Part shown: positions 42,514 to 50,732 of the stretch, piece after piece
Position numbering within the stretch: the first letter of the stretch is position 1
Layout: the number at the start of each line of letters is the position of its first letter
The notes under the pieces: model-generated
The model's input: only the letters and a program-made list of their open reading frames with translations
Told to the model about the DNA's origin: nothing
The model's database searches: none
Assembly: GCF_051955275.1 (NCBI RefSeq)
Contig: NZ_JBQCGW010000220.1
Location: forward strand, 1 to 64,000
Source: Pseudobacter sp051955275
GTDB lineage: Bacteria > Bacteroidota > Bacteroidia > Chitinophagales > Chitinophagaceae
Length of the DNA stretch: 64,000 bases
Direction of reading: 5' to 3'
Translations under genes and position numbers: made by a program

Positions 42514-44184
42514 TTAACGTACTAAGGTAAACCTGTCGCCATCAAAAATACCCAGATCACTTAGTTTGAGGTGCGGGATCACCAGGAGCGCCATAAAGCT
42601 GAGGGTCATGTAAGGAGCTGATAAATTTGTGCCGAGCGACTTCGCCAGATGGTCCATTGCCGTGTATTTTGCAGCCACGTTGAAACCGTCGTCAGCGCTC
42701 ATCAGGCCTGCAATTCCGAGCGGAAGGAGGTGTGTTTCAAGGGTATTATGATGAAAGCTGCTGTCCTTGAAACGGACCACGCAACTGATGCCACCCTGCG
42801 TGGCAATTACTGCATTTACTGCCATGCAAATGGCTTCATCATCTGTTCCAACCGCCACGATATTATGACTGTCATGTGCCACCGATGATCCGATGGCACC
42901 GTGTTTTAACCCAAAATTTTTAATGAAACCACGGGCCGCCGGTTTATCGTGATTATACCTGTTTACCACTACTATTTTCAGCAGGTCCCGTTCCTGGTCG
43001 GCTACCATCATTCCGTCTTTTACCGTAGGAGCCATATCAATCCGGTTGGTGATCAGCTGTCCGTCCAGCGCTTCTATCACCGGAATGGTTGCCTCCCCAT
43101 TGTATGGCACCTGGAAGTAAGAGATCCTTTTCGGTTCTGCATGGAAGTGATTGATAGGTAGAACCGGTTCGCGTGAGATTTTTGTTTCTCCGTTTTCTGC
43201 TACCAGCTTTCCATCGATCCATGTACTGATCACTTTGAAACTGGTGAGATCGCGTACCAGAATGCAATCCGCAGGATCCCCTTCGCGCAGCAAACCAACA
43301 CCGAGTTTGTAATGCTCAACAGGATTGATACAGGCGGCTTTCAGCACTTTGAAAAGATCGATGCCTTTGGCCACAGCTCGCGCGCAGAGCTGGTCTATAT
43401 GGCCTTCCACCAGGCTGTCCGGATGTTTGTCGTCACTGCAGAACATCATATGGTCCGCATGATCATGCAACAGGTCTATGAGTGCTTCAAAGTTCCTGGC
43501 GGCACTTCCCTCACGGATGAGGATTTTCATGCCGAGCGCCAGTTTTTCTTCCGCTTCTTCGCGGGTGAAACATTCATGGTCTGTGCTGATACCTGCACTC
43601 ACATATTGTTGCAGTGCTTCTCCACGCAGGCCTGGCGCATGACCGTCAACCGGTTTTCCGATGCGGTGGGCCGCTGCGATCTTCTCCATCACTTCAGGGT
43701 CTTTGTGGATAACACCCGGAAAGTTCATCATCTCGCTGAGATATCTTATTTCCTTCTTTTGTAGCAAAACTTCTACTTCCTCCGCGCTGAGACTGGCGCC
43801 TGCCGTTTCAAAAACCGTAGCGGGTACACAGCTGGGAGCGCCGAAATAGAATTTGAAGGGAACGGTCCTGCCATTCTCAATCATATAATCCACACCCTGC
43901 ATGCCGCAGACATTGGCAATTTCATGAGGGTCGCTCACTGTTCCTACGGTGCCGTGCAATACAGCCAGCCTGGCAAACTCCGAGGGCACCAGCATGGAAC
44001 TTTCAATATGTACATGACTGTCTATGAAGCCGGGAAGCAAAAAAGGCGGAGTAGTACCGGGCCAGGCATCAGCCAGTTCTGCACTGCTGATCTCCCGGAT
44101 GGAAGCGATCTTTCCCTGTCCGATGTGAACAGCGGCAGGATAGATCCGCGCCTGTTTAATGTCTACTATATTTGCCTTTATCAT
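42514..44184 (-). CDS. ade: adenine deaminase
   Basis: A 556-residue amidohydrolase that converts adenine to hypoxanthine. The metal-binding start is LPGFIDSHVHIESSML, followed by TVSDPHEIANVCGMQGVDYM, the metal histidines in DGHAPGLRG and DHECFTREEAEEKL, and FCSDDKHPDSLVEGHID. Order, length and motifs match bacterial Ade rather than adenosine deaminase. It is a single gene with its own terminator; hpt, which would use hypoxanthine, lies about 8 kb away. Confidence 0.95.
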   Translation of the reverse strand: MIKANIVDIKQARIYPAAVHIGQGKIASIREISSAELADAWPGTTPPFLLPGFIDSHVHIESSMLVPSEFARLAVLHGTVGTVSDPHEIANVCGMQGVDYMIENGRTVPFKFYFGAPSCVPATVFETAGASLSAEEVEVLLQKKEIRYLSEMMNFPGVIHKDPEVMEKIAAAHRIGKPVDGHAPGLRGEALQQYVSAGISTDHECFTREEAEEKLALGMKILIREGSAARNFEALIDLLHDHADHMMFCSDDKHPDSLVEGHIDQLCARAVAKGIDLFKVLKAACINPVEHYKLGVGLLREGDPADCILVRDLTSFKVISTWIDGKLVAENGETKISREPVLPINHFHAEPKRISYFQVPYNGEATIPVIEALDGQLITNRIDMAPTVKDGMMVADQERDLLKIVVVNRYNHDKPAARGFIKNFGLKHGAIGSSVAHDSHNIVAVGTDDEAICMAVNAVIATQGGISCVVRFKDSSFHHNTLETHLLPLGIAGLMSADDGFNVAAKYTAMDHLAKSLGTNLSAPYMTLSFMALLVIPHLKLSDLGIFDGDRFTLVR

Positions 44185-44325
44185 GTAGCAGTTTATGGCG
44201 GAATGAACGCGCTAATATAGTTAAAAATCGCTCCGTGGTATACCCTTGCATGGGCAATATTTAATAATCTGATCCTGAATCAGTAAGTTGCAGTACTAAA
44301 TTCTGACGCTCAATTCATAACGTAT

Positions 44326-46782
44326 ATGAATAACCGAAAAATAATTGTTTCCATACTTTTTTTACTGATCTCCCGCCTTGTAGTGGCGCAACAGGTGATT
44401 GTGAACAATGTAGGCAAAGATCCTTTCAATGGCAAGGTCACGGAAGTGGTTTTCAAGGGAAAGGAAGGGCAGTGGACCTTCAACCCTTACAACGCACTGG
44501 TTGTGAAGGCTACATATCGTCCGGCAGATTATAACCGGGGTGAACTGATGAGCAATGCCGTAATCGGTACACCGCAGGCCACCCAGGCAAAGATCACCAA
44601 CGGAACCTCCCAGACCGTTGAATTTGAGAACGGGCTCAGTGTGGTAATTCAGCGTGACAGGATCTATTTCCGGCAGGGCAGGGAAATAAAAGTGAAGAAT
44701 GCATCCTATTTCAGCCAGGACAATAACCGGGGCTTCCGTTTTCAGCTCACAGACGGGGAGAAATGGCTGGGTGGCGGTGAGCGCGCCTTACCGATGGACC
44801 GCCGCGGATACCGCCTTCAACTGTACAATTCACCCGCTTACGGATATGGGCTGGGAGCTGATAATCTCAATTTCTCCGTACCATTTTTTATCTCTTCCAA
44901 TAACTACGGGCTGTTTTTTGATAATCCTTCCAAAGGATATGCAGATATCGGGCTCACAGAAAAAAGCACGCTGGAAGCAGGCTTTATGAGTGGAGAGCTG
45001 AACTTCTACGTGGTGTTCGGCCGGAATCTGGATGAGATCATGCTGAACTACAGCGCCATCACCGGCAGGCAGCCGTTGCCTCCGCGCTGGGCGCTGGGCA
45101 ATTTCGTGTCCAGGTTCGGATACAGAAGCGAAGCACAGGTGAAGGATGTGGTGGCCAAAATGCAGGCGGCCGGGTTCCCCATCGATGGTCTCATATTCGA
45201 CCTATTCTGGTTTGGTGATGATATAAAGGGAACCCTCGGTAATTTCGACTGGGTGAATACCAGCAAATGGCCCAACCCGAAGAATATGCTCACCCGGTTC
45301 CGGCAACAGAATATCAAACCAGTGCTGATCACGGAGCCTTTCTTTCTGAAAGGCACCAAAAGTTTCGCTGAAGCAACGCCTTTCCTGGCAACGGATGCAG
45401 CCGGACAGCCTTATATGTATAAAGACCTCTACTTTGGAGAAGGCGGTCTGATAGATATCTTCCGCAAGCCGGCGCGCGACTTCATGTGGAAGCTCTACAA
45501 AAAGCAGGTAGCCAATGGCGTTAGTGGGTGGTGGAGTGACCTTGGCGAGCCGGAGAAACATCCCAATACCATCGTTCATAATCTCAAAGACCAGGGCATC
45601 AACAGACCGGTAACTGCCGATGAGATCCATAATCTGTATGGTCATCAGTGGAGCGCCCTGTTGTATGAAAAATACCGCGATGATTATCCTGATCAGCGCC
45701 TCTTCCATCTCAACCGTGCAGGCTTCGCCGGTAGCCAGCGTTACAGTGTGTTTCCCTGGACAGGCGATGTGGCCCGCAGCTGGAGCGGCCTCAAGGCGCA
45801 GTGGCCGGTGCTGATGGGCATGAGCCTCAGCGGCCTGCCCTACGTACATTCCGATGCCGGAGGTTTTGCCATGGCCGATGAAGCAGATGCAGAGCTTTAC
45901 ACCAGGTGGTTGCAATTTGCTGCTTTCACACCGGTGTTCCGCCCGCATGGTACGGCGCTGGAAGATTATGATAAAACAGTGAAGAGCATTCCTTCCGAAC
46001 CTGTATTCTGGCAGGAGCCATACCAGGGGATCGTAAAAAAGTATGTGCGTCTCCGTTATGAGCTGCTTCCCTATAATTATTCGCTTGCATATGATCAGGC
46101 AGTGAATGGCAGGCCGCTCATGCGCCCGCTCTATTACTATAACTACAATGATCCTGAAACCTTCAATGCCACTGATCAGTACTTCTGGGGCGATCAGTTC
46201 CTGGTAGCGCCCGTGATGACGCAATCTGCCACCAGCAGGAAGGTTTATCTGCCCGAAGGGCAGTGGTACCGCTTTTCCGACAGCAAACTGCTGGAAGGAA
46301 AGCAGTGGCTGGATCAGCCTGCTGAACTGGCAACCATGCCACTTTACGCAAAGGCAGGTAGCTTTATTCCTTTCTGGCAAACGGATTCCGTGATCCGCAA
46401 TACAGAAGCATACAATTCAAAAAGTATCGGGATGGTGTACTATCCATCTGCTGCTGCTGCTGCTTACACCTGGTATGATGACGATGGTGCAGAGCCCCGC
46501 GCCCTGGAGCGTGCAGAGTATGAACTGGTGACCTTTACCGGCGTAACCAAAGGGAATACCATCAGCATTGAATTAAAAACAAATAATCCGGCTGCCTACA
46601 AACGCAAACAGCAGCGCAAATTCACCCTCCTGATCCCTGGTGCGAACATCAAATTTGTACATGTGAACGGTACGGAAATCAGCACAACTGCCGCTAAACC
46701 CATGATAATGGCCGGTGGTCAGTTTTCAGCCACCACCATCGTTTTTGATGGTAAGCCAACAACAGTGGAGATCAAATTGTAA
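44326..46782 (+). CDS. glycoside hydrolase family 31 enzyme, exported
   Basis: An 818-residue enzyme with a signal peptide ending RLVVAQ. An N-terminal beta domain with GLFFDNPSKGYADIG leads to the TIM barrel (about 250-580). The catalytic nucleophile region is WWSDLGEPEKHP, and the probable acid/base aspartate is in YVHSDAGGFAMAD. The active-site wall has RAGFAGSQRYSVFPWTGD. A C-terminal beta region resembles DUF5110. GH31 members are alpha-glucosidases, alpha-xylosidases or related; specificity is not clear here. No SusCD pair is adjacent. Confidence 0.92.
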   Translation: MNNRKIIVSILFLLISRLVVAQQVIVNNVGKDPFNGKVTEVVFKGKEGQWTFNPYNALVVKATYRPADYNRGELMSNAVIGTPQATQAKITNGTSQTVEFENGLSVVIQRDRIYFRQGREIKVKNASYFSQDNNRGFRFQLTDGEKWLGGGERALPMDRRGYRLQLYNSPAYGYGLGADNLNFSVPFFISSNNYGLFFDNPSKGYADIGLTEKSTLEAGFMSGELNFYVVFGRNLDEIMLNYSAITGRQPLPPRWALGNFVSRFGYRSEAQVKDVVAKMQAAGFPIDGLIFDLFWFGDDIKGTLGNFDWVNTSKWPNPKNMLTRFRQQNIKPVLITEPFFLKGTKSFAEATPFLATDAAGQPYMYKDLYFGEGGLIDIFRKPARDFMWKLYKKQVANGVSGWWSDLGEPEKHPNTIVHNLKDQGINRPVTADEIHNLYGHQWSALLYEKYRDDYPDQRLFHLNRAGFAGSQRYSVFPWTGDVARSWSGLKAQWPVLMGMSLSGLPYVHSDAGGFAMADEADAELYTRWLQFAAFTPVFRPHGTALEDYDKTVKSIPSEPVFWQEPYQGIVKKYVRLRYELLPYNYSLAYDQAVNGRPLMRPLYYYNYNDPETFNATDQYFWGDQFLVAPVMTQSATSRKVYLPEGQWYRFSDSKLLEGKQWLDQPAELATMPLYAKAGSFIPFWQTDSVIRNTEAYNSKSIGMVYYPSAAAAAYTWYDDDGAEPRALERAEYELVTFTGVTKGNTISIELKTNNPAAYKRKQQRKFTLLIPGANIKFVHVNGTEISTTAAKPMIMAGGQFSATTIVFDGKPTTVEIKL

Positions 46783-46844
46783 TTGAAAACACTTTATCTT
46801 CGCCACCCAATCTGGCTGCTCTAACTATTTAAAATATTGCCATT

Positions 46845-48209
46845 ATGCAAGCTTGGAAAGAATACCAGGAAAAGAACAAGGATCGTTTCCTCGAAGAACT
46901 CAAAGATCTGTTGCGCATCCCGTCTATCAGTGCCAACAGCGCCAATAAAGAAGACATGCGCAAATGCGCGGAAGCCGTGAAGCAACGTCTGCTGGAAGCA
47001 GGCGCCGGCAAAGCGGAAGTGATGGAAACAGCGGGCCATCCCGTAGTATATGGAGAGAAGATCGTAGATCCTTCCAAACCAACGGTGCTGGTATATGGCC
47101 ACTATGACGTGCAGCCGCCCGATCCGCTCAATCTCTGGACCAGCGGGCCGTTTGAGCCGGTGGTGAAAGACGGTAAACTATATGCGCGCGGATCCGCCGA
47201 TGATAAAGGCCAGGTGTACATGCATGTGAAAGCGCTGGAGACCATGACCAAAACAAACACACAACCTACCAATATCAAGTTCCTCATCGAGGGTGAAGAA
47301 GAGGTAGGTTCTCCCAATCTCGAAAAATTTGTTGCAGAGCATAAGGACCTTCTGAAATGCGATGTGATCCTGATCAGCGACAGTGCCATGCTTTCCCTTG
47401 ACACCCCTTCCATGGACATCGGCATGCGCGGCCTCGCTTACATCCAGGTGGAAGTGACCGGTCCTAACCGTGATCTCCACAGTGGTGTGTACGGCGGTGC
47501 TGTCGCCAATCCCATCACCATGCTCGCGAAAATGATCGCCGGCGCACATGACGAGAACAATCATATCACCATTCCCGGTTTTTATGATGATGTGCTCACC
47601 GTGTCTGATGATGAAAGAAAGATGCTGGCACAGGCTCCCTACAATGAAGCTGAGTACAGCAAAGACCTGGGCGTTGAATCGCTCTGGGGCGAAAAGGGCT
47701 TCTCCACCAACGAGCGTACCGGTATCCGCCCAACACTGGAACTGAACGGTATCTGGGGTGGTTACACGGCCGAAGGTGCCAAGACCGTTCTTCCTTCAAA
47801 AGCATACGCCAAGATCTCCGCACGCCTGGTGCCTAACCAGAGCTCTGAGAAGATCACGGAACTGTTGCTGAACTATTTCAGGAAAGTAGCTCCTGCAGGC
47901 GTTACTGTGAAGGCTGAGAACCTCCATGGCGGCGAACCTTATATGACCCCCATCGGATCCAAAGGATACCAGGCTGCAAGCCAGGCTTACGAAACCACTT
48001 TCGGTAAGAAACCGATCCCGGTCCGTGGCGGCGGCAGTATTCCCATCTGCACCATCCTGGAAAGGGAACTGGGCGTGAAGATCGTGTTCATGGGTTTTGG
48101 CCTCGACAGCGATAACCTGCACTCACCCAATGAGAAATTCGACCTGGCCAATTTCTACAAGGGCATCGAAACGATCCCTTATTTCCACCAGTTCTACGCG
48201 CAACAATAA
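46845..48209 (+). CDS. M20 family dipeptidase
   Basis: A 454-residue zinc metallopeptidase without a signal peptide. The zinc-binding motif is YGHYDVQPPDPLNLW (about 85-100), the catalytic glutamate is in LIEGEEEVGSPNLE, and the late histidine is in DNLHSPNEKFDL. The lid/dimerisation domain lies at about 190-350. It resembles the carnosinase-like dipeptidase subgroup and probably acts in the cytosol on dipeptides. A near-consensus -7 (TATCTTCG at about 46795) precedes it. Confidence 0.93.
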   Translation: MQAWKEYQEKNKDRFLEELKDLLRIPSISANSANKEDMRKCAEAVKQRLLEAGAGKAEVMETAGHPVVYGEKIVDPSKPTVLVYGHYDVQPPDPLNLWTSGPFEPVVKDGKLYARGSADDKGQVYMHVKALETMTKTNTQPTNIKFLIEGEEEVGSPNLEKFVAEHKDLLKCDVILISDSAMLSLDTPSMDIGMRGLAYIQVEVTGPNRDLHSGVYGGAVANPITMLAKMIAGAHDENNHITIPGFYDDVLTVSDDERKMLAQAPYNEAEYSKDLGVESLWGEKGFSTNERTGIRPTLELNGIWGGYTAEGAKTVLPSKAYAKISARLVPNQSSEKITELLLNYFRKVAPAGVTVKAENLHGGEPYMTPIGSKGYQAASQAYETTFGKKPIPVRGGGSIPICTILERELGVKIVFMGFGLDSDNLHSPNEKFDLANFYKGIETIPYFHQFYAQQ

Positions 48210-48225
48210 GCCGTAACTTTGAAGC

Positions 48226-48627
48226 ATGGCCGATAAAGAGAAATTACGCATCGATAAGTATTTATGGTCGATCCGTTTGTTCAAAACGCGCTCGCTGGCT
48301 ACTGAGGCCTGCGACGGAGGTAAGGTAAAGTGGAACGAGAACAATGTGAAGCCTGCGAAAGCTGTGAACATCGGAGAGATCTATGAAGTTAAAACAGCAG
48401 CCCGGAGATGGACCGTAAAGGTCACCGGGCTGCTGCATAACCGTGTTGCACACACGGAAGCCATCAAGTACTACGAAGATCTTACACCTCCCGAAGAGCT
48501 GGAACGGTTACAGTTCCAGGCTGCCACCTTCCATACAGGCAAACGCCTCAGTAAGCAGGGAAGGCCTACCAAGAAACAAAGAAGGGATATCGAAGGATTT
48601 ATGGGGGATGAGGATGCTGAAGAATAA
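48226..48627 (+). CDS. S4 domain RNA-binding protein (Hsp15/HslR-like)
   Basis: A 133-residue basic protein. The S4 RNA-binding domain covers about 6-60, with LRIDKYLWSIRLFKTRSLAT and KPAKAVNIGEIYEV, and the tail is rich in Lys/Arg (GRPTKKQRRDIEGFM). Hsp15 family members bind stalled 50S subunits. The coding sequence carries a very stable hairpin over residues about 57-70. It follows the M20 gene by 16 bases and precedes trmD, with a partial palindromic repeat between. Confidence 0.88.
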   Translation: MADKEKLRIDKYLWSIRLFKTRSLATEACDGGKVKWNENNVKPAKAVNIGEIYEVKTAARRWTVKVTGLLHNRVAHTEAIKYYEDLTPPEELERLQFQAATFHTGKRLSKQGRPTKKQRRDIEGFMGDEDAEE

Positions 48628-48634
48628 TTACGCA

Positions 48635-48663
48635 GTGCCCAGTCGCTCGCGTCTCCGCGAGTG
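48635..48663. repeat. nested-hairpin palindromic repeat, copy C (left arm only)
   Basis: A single arm of the element, agtgcccagtcgctcgcg followed by tctccgcgagtg, containing one stem CTCGCG/CGCGAG with loop TCTC. It lies between the S4 gene and trmD and ends 11 bases before the trmD promoter element. Confidence 0.85.
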
Positions 48664-48674
48664 TTCATCTTCCT

Positions 48675-48682
48675 TATCTTTG
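48675..48682 (+). promoter_or_regulatory. TAnnTTTG -7 element for trmD
   Basis: TATCTTTG ends 4 bases before the trmD ATG, so the predicted message is leaderless or nearly so. Confidence 0.55.
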
Positions 48683-48686
48683 CGGC

Positions 48687-49367
48687 ATGCGTATCGATAT
48701 CATTTCTATTGTACCTGAATTACTGGAGAGCCCGCTTGGTCATTCCATCATGAAGAGAGCCCGCGACAAAGGCTTGCTGGAAGTGCATGTTCATCATCTG
48801 CGTCAATGGGCGGTGAATGAGTATGGACAGGTGGATGATTATCAGTACGGCGGCGGCGCAGGAATGGTGATGATGCCGGAACCGCTGGCCAATGCCATCG
48901 AAACGCTGCAGAAAGACAGGCTGTATGATGAGATCATCTATGTAACACCTGATGGTCCGCGCTTTGATCAGTCCACTGCCAATCAACTCTCACTCAAAGG
49001 CAATCTTATCATCATCTGCGGACATTACAAGGGGATCGACGAACGCATCCGCGAACATTTCGTTACAAAGGAAATTTCCATTGGAGATTATGTGCTCAGT
49101 GGCGGGGAACTGGCTGCCGCGGTTATTGTGGACGCAATCGGAAGATTATTGCCCGGAGTGCTCAATGATGAGACCTCTGCGCTGATGGATTCTTTTCAGG
49201 ATAACTTACTGGCCCCTCCAGTCTACACAAGACCATCAGAGTTCCGCGGTTGGAAAGTACCTGATATCCTCATGAGCGGCGACCCCCTGAAGATCGCCGA
49301 CTGGCGCTATGAACAGGCTGTGAAGCGCACCAAAGAGCGCCGGCCCGATCTGCACAGTGATCAGTAA
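48687..49367 (+). CDS. trmD: tRNA (guanine-N1)-methyltransferase
   Basis: A 226-residue SPOUT-fold enzyme that methylates G37 of tRNAs. The SAM-binding deep-knot segments are GGGAGMVMMPEPLANAIE, TPDGPRFDQ, IICGHYKGIDERIREH and IGDYVLSGGELAA, and the C-terminal tRNA-binding part has VYTRPSEFRGWKVPDILMSG. Complete and typical. It is not beside rimM, rpsP or rplS as in many other bacteria. Confidence 0.96.
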   Translation: MRIDIISIVPELLESPLGHSIMKRARDKGLLEVHVHHLRQWAVNEYGQVDDYQYGGGAGMVMMPEPLANAIETLQKDRLYDEIIYVTPDGPRFDQSTANQLSLKGNLIIICGHYKGIDERIREHFVTKEISIGDYVLSGGELAAAVIVDAIGRLLPGVLNDETSALMDSFQDNLLAPPVYTRPSEFRGWKVPDILMSGDPLKIADWRYEQAVKRTKERRPDLHSDQ

Positions 49368-49409
49368 GTTATCAATGTCAATAATCTGACATGCAATTCC
49401 TGTTGATTC

Positions 49410-49487
49410 TCAGAATACCGCTACCATATAGATCAGCAGGTATACCACCAGGGTCATCAACAGTCCTACTAAAATTGTTTTCTTCAT
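49410..49487 (-). CDS. possible 25-residue single-span membrane peptide
   Basis: The minus-strand frame reads MKKTILVGLLMTLVVYLLIY plus five more residues (MVAVF), then TGA. It has two lysines at the start followed by one long hydrophobic helix and no other domain, the form of small bacterial membrane peptides or short type I-like toxins. The start codon sits in a perfect 9-bp inverted repeat. There is no clear ribosome site. It lies between trmD and a palindromic repeat, where nothing else is coded. Coding status is unproven. Confidence 0.4.
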   Translation of the reverse strand: MKKTILVGLLMTLVVYLLIYMVAVF

Positions 49488-49511
49488 AAGAACGGATTTA
49501 GTGTTCTTATG
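49485..49511. promoter_or_regulatory. perfect inverted repeat over the small-peptide start codon
   Basis: The arms CATAAGAAC and GTTCTTATG are separated by nine bases. The left arm contains the start codon of the 25-residue frame on the minus strand, so either an operator or a start-blocking RNA hairpin is possible. Confidence 0.45.
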
Positions 49512-49582
49512 TATGCATGTACTGTGCCAACCGGCAGTTTATCCACATAGGAAATATACCGGGGAGATTACGAATGTCGGGG

Positions 49583-49693
49583 AGCACTCGCTCGCCTCTG
49601 GCGAGTGAGTAATATTTGTTCGCCTCCGGCGAACGCTGAACTCGCCAGAGGCGAGCAAATAGAAGTCACTCGCGGGGACGCGAGCGACTGGCA
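49583..49693. repeat. nested-hairpin palindromic repeat, copy D (overlaps a gene end)
   Basis: Four stems in a row: CTCGCC/GGCGAG, TTCGCC/GGCGAA, CTCGCC/GGCGAG and CTCGCG/CGCGAG. Compared with copy B, stems 1, 2 and 3 differ in sequence but each stays fully paired. Its right end overlaps the CDF transporter gene and supplies that gene's stop codon. Confidence 0.9.
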
Positions 49694-50679
49694 GCTGCGA
49701 GAGAATGCTTTTGATCGCTCAGCAGGTTATTCAAATCCCATTGCACCTTCTCTACAAAAGGATGTTGCCTTACTTCACATTCGAATTTATTACAGATACG
49801 GCAGCTGAAATCCATGCAGCCATCCACATGCACGGCCATTTCGATGGAGTCTCCAAACTCGCGCCTGATCAGGTGTGTAAGCTCATCCACTTCAAGGTGC
49901 GCTTCGTTTACATTGAAATACCAGGGAACTGTGAGATGGCAATCTATATGTAATTGTCCACCGTATTTGATCACGCGGAGGTTGTGCAGGTCTATCCAGT
50001 TGGTGCGGCGGTTGGCGTTGAGCAGGATCACCATTTTCTGTAACAATTCCTTATCGGCTTCATCCATGATACCTGCCAGTGATCTGCGGAGGATTATGTA
50101 ACCTGTATAGATGATGTACAGGGCAAGCAGAATGGCCACTGCGCCATCTAACCAGAGCAGTCCGGTAAACCTGATCAGCACCAGTCCGGCAATGATACCG
50201 AGTGTGCTCCATGTGTCAGATTGAAGGTGCTTGCCGCTGGCGATCAGCGCGAGTGAATTATTCTTCCTTCCTTTCCGGATACTGATGCTGCCTACTACAA
50301 AATTGATGAGTGCGGTAATGGCTATGAGGATAATACCGCTATCCAGTTTGTGCAGTTCACGTGGCTCGATGAGGTGGCGCACGGATTCATAGATGATGAT
50401 AATGCCTGCAATGAGAATCAGGGTGCCTTCCACGGCAGCTGAGAGGAACTCCGCTTTACCATGACCGTAAGGATGATCTTCATCCCTGGGTTTGGCGGCA
50501 ACATACAGGCTGTACAGTCCGATAAAACCGGCAATCACATTCACGGTGCTTTCCAGGGCATCTGTGAGGATGGCCACCGAATGCGTAAGAAAATACGCCA
50601 CCAGTTTCAACAGGAAGAGTACAACAGCAACGGTTACAACATACCGTTGTGTACGGAGATTTTCGAGGCCGGTATCCAA
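49666..50679 (-). CDS. cation diffusion facilitator (CDF) family transporter
   Basis: About 337 residues if started at the TTG at 50679; the frame is open to an ATG at 50781, but that would overlap the divergent methyltransferase gene and its promoter. Membrane segments begin VVTVAVVLFLLKLVAYFLTH, with the CDF metal motif SVAILTDALESTVN and a second motif HPYGHGKAEFLSA. The cytoplasmic domain (about 240-337) has cysteines in CMDFSCRICNKFEC, unusual for the family and possibly metal-binding. It exports Zn2+, Fe2+ or similar ions. The last residues (about ASRSRPRE) are encoded by a palindromic repeat. Confidence 0.86.
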   Translation of the reverse strand: MDTGLENLRTQRYVVTVAVVLFLLKLVAYFLTHSVAILTDALESTVNVIAGFIGLYSLYVAAKPRDEDHPYGHGKAEFLSAAVEGTLILIAGIIIIYESVRHLIEPRELHKLDSGIILIAITALINFVVGSISIRKGRKNNSLALIASGKHLQSDTWSTLGIIAGLVLIRFTGLLWLDGAVAILLALYIIYTGYIILRRSLAGIMDEADKELLQKMVILLNANRRTNWIDLHNLRVIKYGGQLHIDCHLTVPWYFNVNEAHLEVDELTHLIRREFGDSIEMAVHVDGCMDFSCRICNKFECEVRQHPFVEKVQWDLNNLLSDQKHSLAAASRSRPRE

Positions 50680-50700
50680 AGCAAGCGATTTGGGTAAAAG

Positions 50701-50719
50701 TACAAAGATTATCTTTGTA
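50701..50719. promoter_or_regulatory. palindromic divergent promoter
   Basis: TACAAAGA-tta-TCTTTGTA is a perfect inverted repeat with 8-bp arms. Its plus-strand right half is the -7 element of the methyltransferase gene, and its minus-strand mirror points at the CDF transporter. It may act as a shared promoter/operator. Confidence 0.55.
50710..50717 (+). promoter_or_regulatory. TAnnTTTG -7 element for O-methyltransferase gene
   Basis: TATCTTTG matches the consensus exactly and ends 15 bases before the GTG start of the methyltransferase gene. Confidence 0.55.
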
Positions 50720-50732
50720 CAAACGTCAACCT

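Noticed and set aside
45202..46380. A 392-codon minus-strand open frame opposite the GH31 gene
   Set aside because: No recognisable domain and full overlap with a clear enzyme gene.
12938..49693. Palindromic repeats considered as a CRISPR array
   Set aside because: Copies lie kilobases apart, with genes between, and have no regular spacers or cas genes.
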